This document shows, piece after piece, positions 1 to 12,007 of a DNA stretch of 64,000 nt. Source of the DNA: Begonia masoniana (Eukaryota > Streptophyta > Magnoliopsida > Cucurbitales > Begoniaceae); assembly GCA_022432975.1 (NCBI GenBank), contig CM039509.1:24769432-24833431 (forward strand), given 5' to 3'. The position numbers and the translations under genes were made by a program. Within the stretch, counting starts at the first letter, position 1. Each line of letters begins with the position of its first letter. The notes under the pieces are model-generated. The model saw only the letters and a program-made list of their open reading frames with translations. It ran no database searches and was not told where the DNA came from.

Positions 1-2166
1 CCCATATTCGACCCTAGCGGTACCCCCATGTTAAAAAAAATGAAATAAAGCAATTAGTGAAGAATATGATGTTGGTTTTCGGGGTTCCTACGCATGGCGG
101 AATTCACTATTATTCATAATAATAGTGACATGCGTTACCCTGTGACTTTAAAACTATTTTAAAATCATTAAAAACCATAAGTTGGATCGTTAGTCTAAAA
201 GAAATTATTTTTGAGAAATATGTAATTTTTCAAAATGTAAACAATTTACATTGAGAAAAATTATTAGAATTAGGTTGTGAAGTAATAAAAGAAAATACCT
301 TTTTGGAGCAACGCTTTTACTCAGGTACTCCCGTCTGATCTTAACAGCTTTAACTCAGGATTAGGTGTTATTCCCGAAGACTTTGATACCGTCGAGTCTT
401 CTCTGAAGATCTTTATACTAAAATCTCCTGACGTGTGGGCGTCTCTCTTACAAGAATAACACACTCATATATTTGTGGAGAGACGTGTTCTCAACACATG
501 AGACGTCTCTCTACGATCTTAGAAAACGGTTTTCTAAAACCGAATACGGAAAGGTCACACCTTTTCTCTCTAGGGATTTGTTTTTCGGTTGTTCACCGTT
601 GTCAGTGTTCTCCTCCTGCCAAATCACATTTGACAATTTTTATAGATCTGTTTTAAAATTAATATTTAGATTTATTTTAATAAAAAATAATTTTTAAAAA
701 ATAAATCTTATCTAATCAAATCTAATTTGATTAGAAGTTGATTTATCTAATAAATCAATTTATTAATTAATCATATAATCTAAAAACAGTTTTTAGAATA
801 TATTTATGAAAACTACTTTTCAAGATAATCTCATCTCATGAGATTCTTCAGATCTACTTTTAAATAGTAAACAAACTATAAGTCAACCGTAGATCAAATC
901 TAATTTGATCAGATTTTCCAGATCTACTTTTATTCAAATTTCAAAAAATCTGATATTATAGTTTGTTACATAACCACTTTAAATTTGAAGATCAAATCTC
1001 ATCTGATGAGATTCTTCAAATCTAATTCAAAACCCTTAAAAATATCTCATCTAATGAGATATTTTATTTTGAATTCAAAATATAAAAACTATTTATATAT
1101 TTTGAATAACAATATATTTATTTGAGTGTTTATAAATGATTAATCATTATTAATCATTTATATATTTATTCTTATAACATGGAAATTAAATAGTGATATA
1201 AGATAACAGAGGGACCGATGGACCTATATTTCTAAGCTCCAATAATATTTGTTAATTAATATAAACTCTTTATATTAAATAACACAATTATTAACTCTAG
1301 AGTAATTCCACTAAATACCTAGAGTTGCACTCTTAGAACTATAGAGTATATTTACTCAAAGTAATGTCCATTGATATAGTCATTACATATGTATTAATCC
1401 TCCATTAAGATTCGTAATAGAGCTAGGTATAAAATCCGTTAACCTCTCATATTACATCTTATCCTTGACTACCATTAGTTCTTGATTGAATAATTAATTC
1501 ATAACATTTATGAATTTGCGCGCTAATTATTCAATCCCTGAACTAACAAACAAGGGAATCTTATATTATGGATTTCATTGTATCAATGTTAGCATTCCCA
1601 GCTACTCATTTAATTTATTCCCAAAATACAAGGTTTATGTAATGTAACCCATACAAAACTATACCGAGTAAATCAAAGAATAAATTATAATGAAATAGGA
1701 GTCTACTAAATACAATGAATTAAGATCATACATATATGACGATCATTATGATAAAATTAATTGTTCTTTATTCAACGGATATTATAAGAACAATATAATT
1801 TTATCTGGTCCAGTCCTATATAATCATATTATATAAAATACAATCACTTTATGTCACTACATATATAGTCGGGATATGACTACACGTTCTCAACGAAGTG
1901 AACTGTATTTATGACTTTATTAATTTGAAGATCCTTTACTTCAAATATAAGTCATGGACTATTGTGATTATTTCTTTTTAAATTTAATCCCACATATATC
2001 AGCATATATGTAAATTTAAAATTGCATAAATAATCAAGGATTTTTCTTTGAATTTATAAAGCATATCGTATAATGCAAACATAAAAATTAATCATAAAAT
2101 TTATTTATTAATTACAGCAATAAAAATGTTCATAACATTTGCTTGTTGGGCACATTATTCCCAACA
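1..2166 (-). mobile_element. AT-rich LTR (or LTR plus flank) of unclassified element X, partial
   Basis: Very AT-rich DNA without a convincing gene. It ends abruptly at 2166, where the coding sequence of a Reina-type reverse transcriptase begins. The last 23 bases (2144-2166) have complementary ends, TGTTGGG and CCCAACA. Read on the minus strand the element starts TGTTGGGAATAATG, a form common in plant LTRs. The left boundary is outside the window. Copia-type is possible but no coding domain is present to prove it. Short frames near 435-697 match nothing I recognise. Confidence 0.5.
690..1065. repeat. Cluster of short palindromes in element X
   Basis: Repeated short inverted repeats built on TCTAATTTGATTAGA, TCTCATCTCATGAGA and CATCTGATGAG, separated by recurring GATCTACTTTTA and ATTCTTCA blocks. 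They can form several small hairpins. The function is unknown; they may be tandem decay or regulatory repeats of the LTR. Confidence 0.5.
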
Positions 2167-4783
2167 TATGACCGCAACAAGAGTAATCCAGCCAAGTCAA
2201 AGCCCTCTTTCTAGCCCCGTTCTACATGCTCGCAAGAAAGATGGGATGGAGGTTTTGTGTTGACTACAGGGAATTAAATAGACTACTATTCCAGACAAGT
2301 TTCTGATTCCGATCATTGAAGAACTCAAAAACGAACTGATTGGTGCTTCGTGTTTGTCGAACTCGACTTGAAGAGTGGATACTACCAAATTTGAATGCAT
2401 TCAAATGACACTGAAAAAATACCTTTACGTACACGAGGATCATTATAAATTTTTTGTGATGCCCTTTGGCCTAATGAATGCGCCAGCGACCTTCCAAGCC
2501 ATTATGACAGATGTTTCATCCCATTCTATGTAAGTTTGTGCTTGTTTTGTTAGACGACATTTTGGTTTCCAGTCGTTTTCTTCTATTCATTACGACCATC
2601 TTCGATCGATTTTGGGGGTTCTTCGAGATGAGCACTTTGTGTTGAACACTAAAAGTGTGCATTTTTTCAGTCAACTATCCATTATTTGGGACATAACATT
2701 TCCTCTCACGGGGTCGCAACGAAAGCTGACAAAATAGCGAGTATTCTAGCATGGCCTACACAAATTTGTGTCAAGAAGGTGCGTGGTTTTTTGGGTCCCA
2801 ACGGCTACTTCTGCCGTTTTGTTAAGGTCTATGGAATAATAGCTAGACCTCTCCACGACTTGCTCAAAAAAGCCCTTTCTAATGGACATATATTGCCCAA
2901 TTAGCCTTGGACACTCTCAAGACAGCAATGATTGATGCTCCGGTGTTAACCACAAACCCTTTGAATTCGAGGTAGATGCTTCGGGTTCTGGACTCGAAGC
3001 GATTCTGATGCAAAATTGTCGTCCAATACAACAAAGGTCTATCCACTAGTGCCAAGGAGAAATATGTTTATGAAAGGGAATTGATGTACTTGTGTTGGCG
3101 GTACAGAAATGGTGTTCCTATCTTCTTGGTCAACCCTTTACCATATTTAGAAGTCCCTTCAATTTCTCCTTAAGCAGTGCTTAGCTACGCCGGAGTAATA
3201 AAAGTGGTTGATCATGTTGATTGGTTATGAATTCAACATAGTGTATAAGTCGAGAAGAGAAAATAAAGAGGCTGATGCTTTGTCCCATCAGGGCAGCTAG
3301 GATGATTCAGAATTACTTCTTCACATCTCTAGTCCTGAATTTCTTCATTTGACTACTATTGCGTAGGAGATAGAAGTTGACCCTAAGCTGAACAACATTC
3401 GCACATCCATTTTATTAGATAAACGTGTTGATCCGAGATACGAGTTGCGAAAAGAGGTGTTCATGTATAAAGGTAAGATCCTCATTCCCCCTCAATCATC
3501 ATTGAAACAGAAGCTATTAGATGAGTTTCACAATTCCCCCATGGGCGGCCACTCGAGCGTAAGGCATTTTTATAAACGTATAAGTTCCAAAGTTTAATGA
3601 AAGGGTTTACCAAAGGATTGCAACGAATAGTGGATGTTTGTATCTGTCAACATAACAAGGCTGACTCTTCTAGCTCTCCAGGCCTTTTACACCCCTTACC
3701 AATTTCAGACTTGGTTTGGGAAGAAATTTTACTCAGCTTTATTAAGGGTCTGCCCAAATCTTTTGGATATGATACCATTCTAGTGGTGATTGATCGCTTG
3801 ACAAAATTTGCTCATTTTATTGCCGTGAAACATCCTTGTACAACAAAAAGTGTAGCTGAAATATTTTGCAAGGAAATTGTTCGCTTACATGGCGTTTCCT
3901 GAAACATTGGTAACGATTGGGACAAGCTTTTTACAAGCACTTGCTTGAAAGAATTTTTTCAGCTCCAACTCACTCGACTCAATATGAGCTATACCTACCA
4001 TCCCCAAACTGATGGCCACACAAAGATGCTAAATCGATGTTTGGAAGTGTACCTACGCTGCTTTACTTTAGATCAACCTAAACATTGGATCGAATGGCGT
4101 AGTTGGACAGAGTATTGGTATAATACTAGTTTTCAGAGTGCTGCAAACATGACTCCTTTCAAGGCATTATACGATCGCAATCCTCCAACTCTTATTTGGT
4201 ATTGTGGGGTTAAAACTACATTTGGTTTAGTAGACCAACAGTTAAAGGTGAGAGATGCCCTACTAAAACTTCTCCGCCTTAATCTGGTTTGCACTCGAGA
4301 CCATATGAAAAATTCGGACTCTTCTAGGGGTGGAGGGCCTATTTTCAAGTGGCGAATTAGCATGATTGAAACTCAAAACCCTCAAGCATACCTCGGTTCT
4401 CCTGCGCCGAAATAATAAATTTGCCCCTTATTACTTCAGACCTTTTGAAGTCATCGCTAAACTAAACGATGAGGCTTACAAACTTAGGCTGCCAGATGGT
4501 ACAAGAATTAGCAGTCTTTAATGTCTCTCTAAACTCCAGAAAGTGGTAGGATCTCATATGTCATCCCCAATTCCGGTTATTATTGACAGTGTGGAATACG
4601 CCAACAATCCTTGCATTGCGGATTAGATTTTGGCTAGACATTTTCAAGCACCATATTAGGAGGCTTGAGTCAAATTGTGTGATCAACCGGTCGAGGAAGC
4701 TACTTGAGAATCGGTTTCAAGCTTGTAGACTTGTTATCCCACTTTCGACCTTGAGGACAAGGTCGGCTTGAAGAGGGGAGTAC
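2167..4783 (+). pseudogene. Decayed Reina-type chromovirus pol (RT, RNase H, integrase, chromodomain)
   Basis: Plus-strand remnant of Ty3/gypsy pol, broken by many stops and frameshifts. Around 2180-2570 are RT pieces: the VIQPS motif, a CVDYRELN-like block, FFVMPFGLMNAPATFQ and a VLLDDIL form of the catalytic YxDD box. RNase H is blurred near 2900-3290. Integrase is best preserved: 3597-3902 carries VVIDRLTKFAHF and EIVRLHGVS, and 3945-4415 carries YHPQTDGHTKMLNRCLE and EYWYNTSF. Near 4690-4775 lies a chromodomain tail (EEAT, then FDLEDKVGLKRG in another frame). LE[VA]YLRCF and EYWYNT-type integrase with a C-terminal chromodomain is typical of Reina-clade elements. The start is truncated because element X interrupts it at 2166. 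Confidence 0.8.
4771..4783 (+). other. Polypurine tract of the Reina-type element
   Basis: Purine run AAGAGGGGAGTAC immediately before a TGTTGCACC sequence. This is where the plus-strand primer and 3' LTR start are expected in a chromovirus of this type. Confidence 0.7.
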
Positions 4784-5235
4784 TGTTGCACCAGCTTCAT
4801 GAAAAAAAGGGTAGGAAAAAAAAAAGTGTTATTAGTAGAAGGTGTGTTTGTGGGGGTTACTGTCTTTTGTAATGATTTTCTTACTGTTGATTTGAAAGGA
4901 AGAGAGGGAGAGATTCTAATGAGGGGTTTAAGGGTTTTATAGGAGTGGAGAGCAACATCATTATTTATCTTGGCATTTTACAAACCCGTATGTTTTTCTT
5001 ATGAATAGTAATATTTCCCAATCTACGGTTTAGCCGGAGTTGTGGTATAGTTCGTTTACTGTTTGGAGTATTTGCGTTGCTTTCTTCTCATTGAGTGCAA
5101 GGGAGTACCAGAAGAACTGGAAAACTTTCCGGAGGAGATTGAAGTGCAACATTTTTATAGTGCAAGCATATACTATTCAATTGAACATAAGACATCACTA
5201 TCACTGGATCACTATCCACTACTGCAAATGACATG
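4784..5235 (+). mobile_element. 3' LTR remnant of the Reina-type element
   Basis: Begins TGTTGCACCAGC directly after the polypurine tract. The right boundary is approximate because no second LTR copy is available for comparison. It contains no gene. The short frames at 5040-5231 and 5088-5276 are chance. Confidence 0.5.
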
Positions 5236-5745
5236 AGGGAAGAACATGACCCCAAATAAATATGTACCAAGTCCAAACAACTTGCCAGTTGTACAATATA
5301 GTAAGTACTATTGGTGAAACAACAACAAAAAAGTTGTCCAAATAAGACCTGGGTTTTCTAAGGCATGCAAGGAATTAACTACACAAGTCTCATGCACAGT
5401 GTTGCTCCTTTTGTCCATTTTGGGTTCTTCCAGATACGTTCACTTAGTATATAAAATAATTAAAGAGCATAAACATCTGACGTCAACAGAAAGTCTATCA
5501 AATATTGTAAAAATTAAGTTATTTCCTTTCAAATATCTAAATTATCACTTAACAATCAAGTGTATTTCTCCAATTCAACTTACTATACTACCCTTCATAA
5601 AAGATCCTAGGATTGATGAAACAACATAGAAAACAGAGAAAAATGATAAAATCAAATCGCAAAAGGAGTTTATAAAGCCAAAATATGGGATATTTTTCTT
5701 TCCATCTTAATCAATATGCAATGTGAAAAAAGATGCACCTCATAC
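5236..5745. other. Non-coding stretch downstream of the last visible TTC27-like exon
   Basis: AT-rich DNA with no exon or transposon domain that I can identify. It follows a GT donor at 5745 (minus strand), so it is probably the start of a TTC27-like intron later invaded by retroelements. Confidence 0.4.
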
Positions 5746-8038
5746 CAATTTCTCCATCATCAAAAGTGCTCGTTCCTTTGTTCGGCTACGAGTTGACTCC
5801 CATCGAACACGTAAAATATCACAGAATCGCCTTATCTAAAAAAATGGAAATGCCAAATTAGAGTCCATCGTTGAGAACAAGTATTGAACACATAAGGACA
5901 TGAAATTAACAAGACACCAATTAAATTATAATGGCCCAGAATGAAAAAGTGACCTAATTAGGTAGGTAAATTAAATTGATAGATTACATTGATATTTAGA
6001 TTTGAGTTTCAAATTCCTGCTAATTATGATTAAATGGAGCATTTGTATGAAAATATAAGGAGGGGAGTCAAGTTAGCGGAGAGGAGGAATTTGGAATAGA
6101 ACTCGGGAGGTAATTAGCACTTTCGAAGTTAGTGTAAATCAGATACTTGTCAAACTGGTATAAGAGGAGTCAATTTCGATGGCTCAGAAAAAGATCGACA
6201 AAATGGTGGAATTTGTGGACAAGGAATTGGAAGCTCTTAAGCACGAGTTGTAGCATTTACCAAATTTAGAAACATTGCATGAGCACCTGGCTTAGAATGT
6301 GGCCAAGATCTTGCATTAATTAGAAGACGCCCGATGCAAGATAGCTTAGTGGTTGCAAGGAAAATTGTGGCAAAGAAAAACAAACCCAACTCAAACTAAT
6401 TGGGAAATATCATAGAAGGTTCTGCACCAATTGGAGAAGCACTAAAAACAGCATCAAGTGTACATTCATAACACCAAGGTAAGTGGGAGAGAGTGAGGAA
6501 ACAGTGGGAGGCGCATTAGAAGGCGATGAGTCCAAAAGCTAGCAATTTTATGCCTAGCCACGAAAAAAGTGAGACTATCCCAACAACCCATTCCAGACTC
6601 GAACGGTTTCTTGACAAAGAGAGATCTGCCCCCAAAGCGAGACGTTCCAATCAAACAACTAATGATACCAGAATTGCAGGCAAAAAAAGAAAAATGGTTA
6701 TGTTTTTCATGTAATGAATTGTATATGAAGGCCATCATTGCAACATGGAATAGGAGGTTATGTACATTTATGATGAGGACCTAAGGAAGAGGTAATATAG
6801 AGCACCTTCATCCATGGTTTCAAACCAGAGATCAGGGCTGAAATAAGAATGAGCATCCTCAAGGTTTAGGCCAACTGATTGATGTGGCCTATTAGGGGAC
6901 AAAAACAACATGATGTGAACAAGTCATGATGTCTTGAGCAAAAAACTTAACTGAAATGAGAAAACCAAACAAATTATGAGCTAGTTCACTAACTAGAAAT
7001 TGCAATGAAGGCTGAGAATCTACGGCCTCTATGTATGGTGCCATATCCCATCCTGCAATAAAATAATTGAAATGAAAAAGAAAAAAAAAAAATGGAGATA
7101 AAACCCAAAGAAAGAAATTATGAGCCATCAGAGGTAAGAAACTTTTGTGCAAATCTCACTGAAGTCGTATAGGAAGTTTTACAATTACACATTCTAAGAA
7201 ACTTATCATTATTGATTTATGATTAAAAAAAAGTTATGCAAATCTCCAGTTTAAACATTAAACAACATGATGTAAAGTACATTACACCCTTCAATAAAGG
7301 GTATGAAAAGACTCTTTAAATAAAAAAAATAAAGAGAACAAAGAGGCTGACTGGACAAATTTTGAACGTTATTTACGTGACAACTAAACTTTAGTTATTT
7401 TCAAAAACATTAAATCTTCTTGGAAGGTAGTGTCATGCTTCGATAAAGTTCATTTTTTAATGCAAAAATGTTTTGTCCACTATATTTAGTTGGATAGAAA
7501 CTGAAGTTTAAGCTGGTTTGAGTATGTAATAATGGAACTAAGACAAAAAAAACGGTGATGAATCTTATTGATGTAAAACTAGAACTCAAAGCACCAGGTA
7601 ATTCAAATGATAAAAAAGACACTTACTTTGCATTTCATCGTGTCGACAGCTCTTTTCAATTAAAAGACAATTAGCAAGAATAACTGCTTGTTGAGTTTCC
7701 CTTAGAGGAGGAGCAGTACTACTGTCCAATAATTTTGGTGCCTTCAATATATCTATAGACTCCAAGTCTTCAGAATGATCTAAATGACCGTTGTCTTTAC
7801 CAACACTAGAATCAGGTGTATGAATTGAAGGATCACTGCTAGATGAGTTTGCATTGCCAACAAGAACCATTTGCGCCTTGGGTTCAATCTATTTATATAA
7901 TAATTCATGTTGTATGAAGCAAGAAAACATTTGAACAAGAATAACAAAAGGATATCTAAATATATTTACCTGATGTACAGTGCGAAAACCAAGTGCTCCG
8001 GTAACAGAGAGTTGAAAACCAGATGCTGCTTCAGCTTG
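5746..8038 (-). CDS. TTC27: TTC27-like tetratricopeptide protein, four internal exons (partial)
   Basis: Four minus-strand exons: 7970-8038, 7627-7888, 6994-7052 and 5746-5835. All inner boundaries are GT-AG, and phases join without a stop: phase 0, then one base plus two, then phase 0. Exon 1 encodes FQLSVTGALGFRT; exon 2 begins IEPKAQMVLVGNA and contains QQAVILANCLLIEKS; exon 3 encodes WDMAPYIEAVDSQP; exon 4 encodes RRFCDILRVRWESTRS. From memory of the family these match the region just before the TPR repeats of plant tetratricopeptide repeat protein 27 homologues. The N-terminal exons and TPR exons are not visible. This is either a segment of a real gene with transposon-filled introns or a displaced fragment. 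The intact splice sites favour recent or continuing constraint. Confidence 0.8.
6060..6890 (+). pseudogene. Rearranged gypsy gag fragment in TTC27-like intron 3
   Basis: Plus-strand gag pieces lie antisense inside the intron between exons 5746-5835 and 6994-7052. A start-like frame at 6180 gives MAQKKIDKMVEFVDKELEAL, a coiled-coil-like gag N-terminus. At 6569-6780 a second frame gives ELQAKKEKWLCFSC, the start of a zinc-knuckle block whose later Cys/His are lost. At about 6805-6870 a piece reads FIHGFKPEIRAEIRM, which normally precedes the zinc knuckle. The order is therefore scrambled. No LTR ends are clear. Confidence 0.6.
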
Positions 8039-9028
8039 CTGAAAATGAAGTCTCAAAACAGAAAAGATACCTCAGTAAGAAAACATAACAATTTATGAAA
8101 ATAAGACAAGCTGGGATTCAATTAATAGATACAGGAACAGCAATAGGTAAGAATGAGGAACAGCAATAGGTAAGAATGAGAGGAGGCTAAAAAAAAAAAA
8201 AAAAAAAAAAAGTTCATCCCCGTAAGGACAGAATGCCCAACAACAATATCTATCCCTCCAGTCTCCCCCACCAAAAAAATTGATTACAAAGAATCTCCTA
8301 ACCTCATCTAAACTAAAGTTTTCATCATCAAATTCAAACTATTACTTTTGCTCCAAAAACACCAAAATATAAATAGTTTTGAACTCGGTCTTTGGAGAGA
8401 GTTTCTATTATCATTGTCGTTTGTTGCACGACATGAGCATAAAACGACTAATAAAGAATAAAATTTTAAACATGTAAACTTAATGAGATGTTCTCGAATT
8501 CTCGATAACTAACTTATTTATATATGCTTTTAAAAATGTAATTAACCTAAAAATTTACAAAGTCGGGTTTGAAAGGTATCAAACATAGTTGTAGCACAAA
8601 GGGAAAAAATCAAAAATAAAAGAAAAATCAGGGGCAGAGAAAGTTGATGGTGAAATGGATTTAGAAACAAAAAAAATAATGAAACAAAATTGAATTTACA
8701 TAAATTGGATTAAATAAAGTAAGAAAAAATAAATTATTATTATCGTCATTGACTGACTTTATAAAACACATTAAATCAGAACGAACAGACCACCCAACTA
8801 TCAGTTGGAGAGTCTAAAACAAATAGAAAGGTGAAGTGGAATATAATCTTTGATCTGTTACGCAAACTGCCTCTGCCTTTACTTTAAACTGGTAAATTTT
8901 TCACGTGGGCCTCGTTCCTTCGACGCTTAATTAACTCAGTCTTTTATTAAAGAATATTATTATGTTTATTTTTTTATTCTACTCTATTAAAATATTCGTT
9001 GACAGGTCAAACAATGATTTGTACTGTC
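8039..9028. other. Presumed intron or flank upstream of the TTC27-like exons
   Basis: No exon found. It contains a 23-bp direct duplication (GAACAGCAATAGGTAAGAATG unit near 8132-8178) followed by a run of A at about 8189-8211. The sequence is AT-rich and ends where the H repeats begin. Confidence 0.4.
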
Positions 9029-10316
9029 ATGACCCGTTGACAAATCAGCGCTAAAACGTTAGGTCGGGCGACTCAATTCTCAAAGAGAAACCTGATCACC
9101 TAGCTCAATGCTAGGTTTGTAGCAGAAGCATTTTAAATAAATACAAAGACAAAGTCCACATATCAATGAATACCCATATAGAAAAATCTCCCACATATAG
9201 TGCAATACATAACTTTAAAAGTAATGTACCAAACATGAAAGTAAAATGAATTCAATCAAAGAGTTGAGTCAAGTCTTATGTAACCACGAGCAAACCACCA
9301 AGCTCAACTGAAACTAGACACTCTTCTCTTTACCTGAATTTAAGAGGGAATCGTTAGAGTGAATGACTAACTTAGTAATAATGTTATATTAAATGCATCT
9401 TGATTTAAAAACATATTTTATCTTCGTTCAAATCATGATTAAATTTCAAAACTATGCATGAGTTTTACAAAATTATTAAGAAAACTTCTTTCATTATTTA
9501 TATCAAAATCGGGTCCACGAGTTCTCCACAGGGTAGTTAAAACATACTATGTACATAAGTGGCTTTACATCGAAAATAAACCACACCATTTTTCACATAA
9601 AATATCCTTCATGAAAAATGAGGGTCACACTATGACCGCTCTAGCACGGACTATCACGACCCGAGGATGGGCTGGAGCAAAAACGCCAGGTCAGGTGTCC
9701 CAATTCCTGGGAAGAGAACTCGATCACCCATCCAAGGCTAAATTTGAAAGCGGAAGTCATTAGGAAATTACAAAGCCAGCCCAAATAAGTAAATCTCAAA
9801 CATATAGTGCAATAATGTAAAATACTTAACAATATTTTATCATGCAAGAAAGTAAAGGAAATCCAATTTATCCAAATAAGTTTAGATGTCCAAATTAAAC
9901 TACTCAATCATTACCATGGAATAGAAATAAGTTCTAATAGAGGGTAAACAACTAGCAGCCACCTTTAATCCTTCGAAGCTATCCATTCTTCTCTTTACCA
10001 GGATTTAAAGGGGGTCGTTTGGGTGAATGACTAACTTAATATATATTTTATACCTAATGCATCTTAGTTTGAAATGAATTTTATCTTTAGTCAAACCGTG
10101 ATTACTTTCAAAAACTATGCATGAGTGTTAATAAAAACAGTTAAGGAAACCTCTTTTCTTCTTTTTATCAAAACTTGCTCCACAAGTCCTTAGTGATGTA
10201 TTTATAAAACCTGTCATGTACGTAGGTGGCCATACAACGAAAATAACTCTCACTGTTTTCCATATAAAGCATCATCAGTGAAAATGGAGTGTCATACAAG
10301 GACCACTCTATTACAC
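9029..10316 (-). repeat. Two tandem diverged copies of an LTR segment (element H)
   Basis: 9029-9651 and 9652-10316 align block by block. Each starts near a TCATGACCCG or ATCACGACCCG motif and carries a GTGAATGACTAACTTA block, an AAACTATGCATGAG block and a final GTCATAC or GTCACAC segment. The copies are clearly diverged, so the duplication is old. They look like the U5 end of a Tekay-type LTR read on the minus strand. Confidence 0.6.
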
Positions 10317-12007
10317 TATCACAGAAAGATAGTGATCCGAAGACCAAACAACGTCTCATGAGATTGAAGGAAACCATGACGGCGATTCGAAGATCCAGCC
10401 CATCACCCAAGTGACCAGTAACCGACAGTCAGTCACGATATAAACTCAAACTACCACACACCCTGATCAGGTTAGGGATTCAAAACCCAAAAAGTGCGTC
10501 ATCACCGCTCTACTACCAGTTTTCCATATGTGCAAGCAACACCACATTCACGAAACAAAATGGGTAACAAGATAGCCTCGTGATACTTTGACTCCAGGAC
10601 TGCTCAAAGTATCAAGATGGTTCATCTCCAAAACATAACACAACAAAAACAACTATCATGTATGTTGCAAATAAACATGAAAAAATCATATGTACATATA
10701 CATATAAAATCGACGTACTAGCGACCAGGCCCTGTCATAGTTTTACAAATGAAAATCCACCAAAATAATAGTTTTTGAAAACATGTTATACAATTCAGAA
10801 AGCATAAAATCCCTACCTCAATGATAACTACTCATTTCCTTACAGGAGCAGTAATCTCTAACACCGACTTGAAATCAGCAAACTCGCCCGAGTCTGTAAG
10901 GAAAAACAAAAACTATGAACATCTCACTCAAGACTAAGGGAAGACATAAGGATGAGTTTTATACCGACACTAGAAACCCAATCAGAAAACCTATGAATGA
11001 CTGCGAACTTTGTCGAGGAGACAAAATATATCTAAAACCAAGCATGTGCAGTCGACACTTCTGAGTCACCAGTCAACACTTATAAGTCTAGGTCGACCAA
11101 CCAGTCGACACTATTAACACTCTTTCACGTGGTCGGCACTTCATTCCTCTCGGATATACCCGCGGTCGACACTCCCCCACGTGGTCGACACTACAAAACT
11201 TTTGAGTTTCAATCAAAATTGCACTAACGGTCGGCACTTCCTCAAAGTGTTGACCTCTTGGGTCAGATTTCTAATAACGCTAGTGGTCAACAATTCCTTC
11301 GAAGTGTCAACACCTTCGAGCTCTTGGATTTTACTTGAATGCAGAACCAGTTGACACTTCCCTTGAGGTGTCGACCTCTAAGTTGTTTCCAGCGAAGAGT
11401 AGTTCATGAAACTCACATTTCCTTGTCATTTTTTGTCTCCAACCAACGATTAAACTTGCATACACTATACATACAAACAATTCCAGAATAATCAGATGGA
11501 ATCGAGCTCTATTGCTTGAATCCATCTCAAACCTAAAACCTTAACTTTAAATCCAAAAACTGAAAACTATTTACCTTCATAACGTCTTCACGAATGTTGT
11601 TGCTCCAAGCTTCGCGAACCCAATTCCACCTCAAAAATCGATGGATCGAACACTCACCTCTCCCTCTCTCTTTCTCTTTTTCTCTCCTTGTGCGGCGACC
11701 AAAATCCAAACTTTTTTTATCCAAATTCCCTATTTTTGCACTTTGACCTCTCATCTCCCTTAATTTATCTAATATGCCCACACTTTATATTAAACAAAAA
11801 TCTTTAATCTCCAAACATTAATCCAAGGTAAAATTCCAATTACTCGTTGTAAATTTTTCTCAAATTAACCACACGGTAATTTACCTAGTCACCAAATTGA
11901 CCAAAACTTTCAAAAAATCGAACGTGACTAAAAATGACAAAACGAGTCAACCAATGACATTTTGTTGGTCAATAACAAAAAAATCTGACACGTGGAAATT
12001 TAATTAC
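10317..12007 (-). mobile_element. Degenerate LTR of element H
   Basis: Non-coding, with features of a Tekay-type LTR on the minus strand. A pyrimidine-rich leader at 11630-11700 is followed on the minus strand by a donor-like GAGAG/GTGAGTG. A cluster of GTCGACACTT-type repeats lies at 11040-11390. It abuts an integrase tail at 12008. The exact LTR ends are uncertain because no intact second copy exists. Confidence 0.5.
11040..11395. repeat. Degenerate GTCGACACTTC repeats in LTR H
   Basis: At least ten dispersed copies of GTCGACACT, GTCGGCACTTC or GTGTCGACC variants in both orientations, with irregular spacing. The core GTCGAC is self-complementary. Confidence 0.6.
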
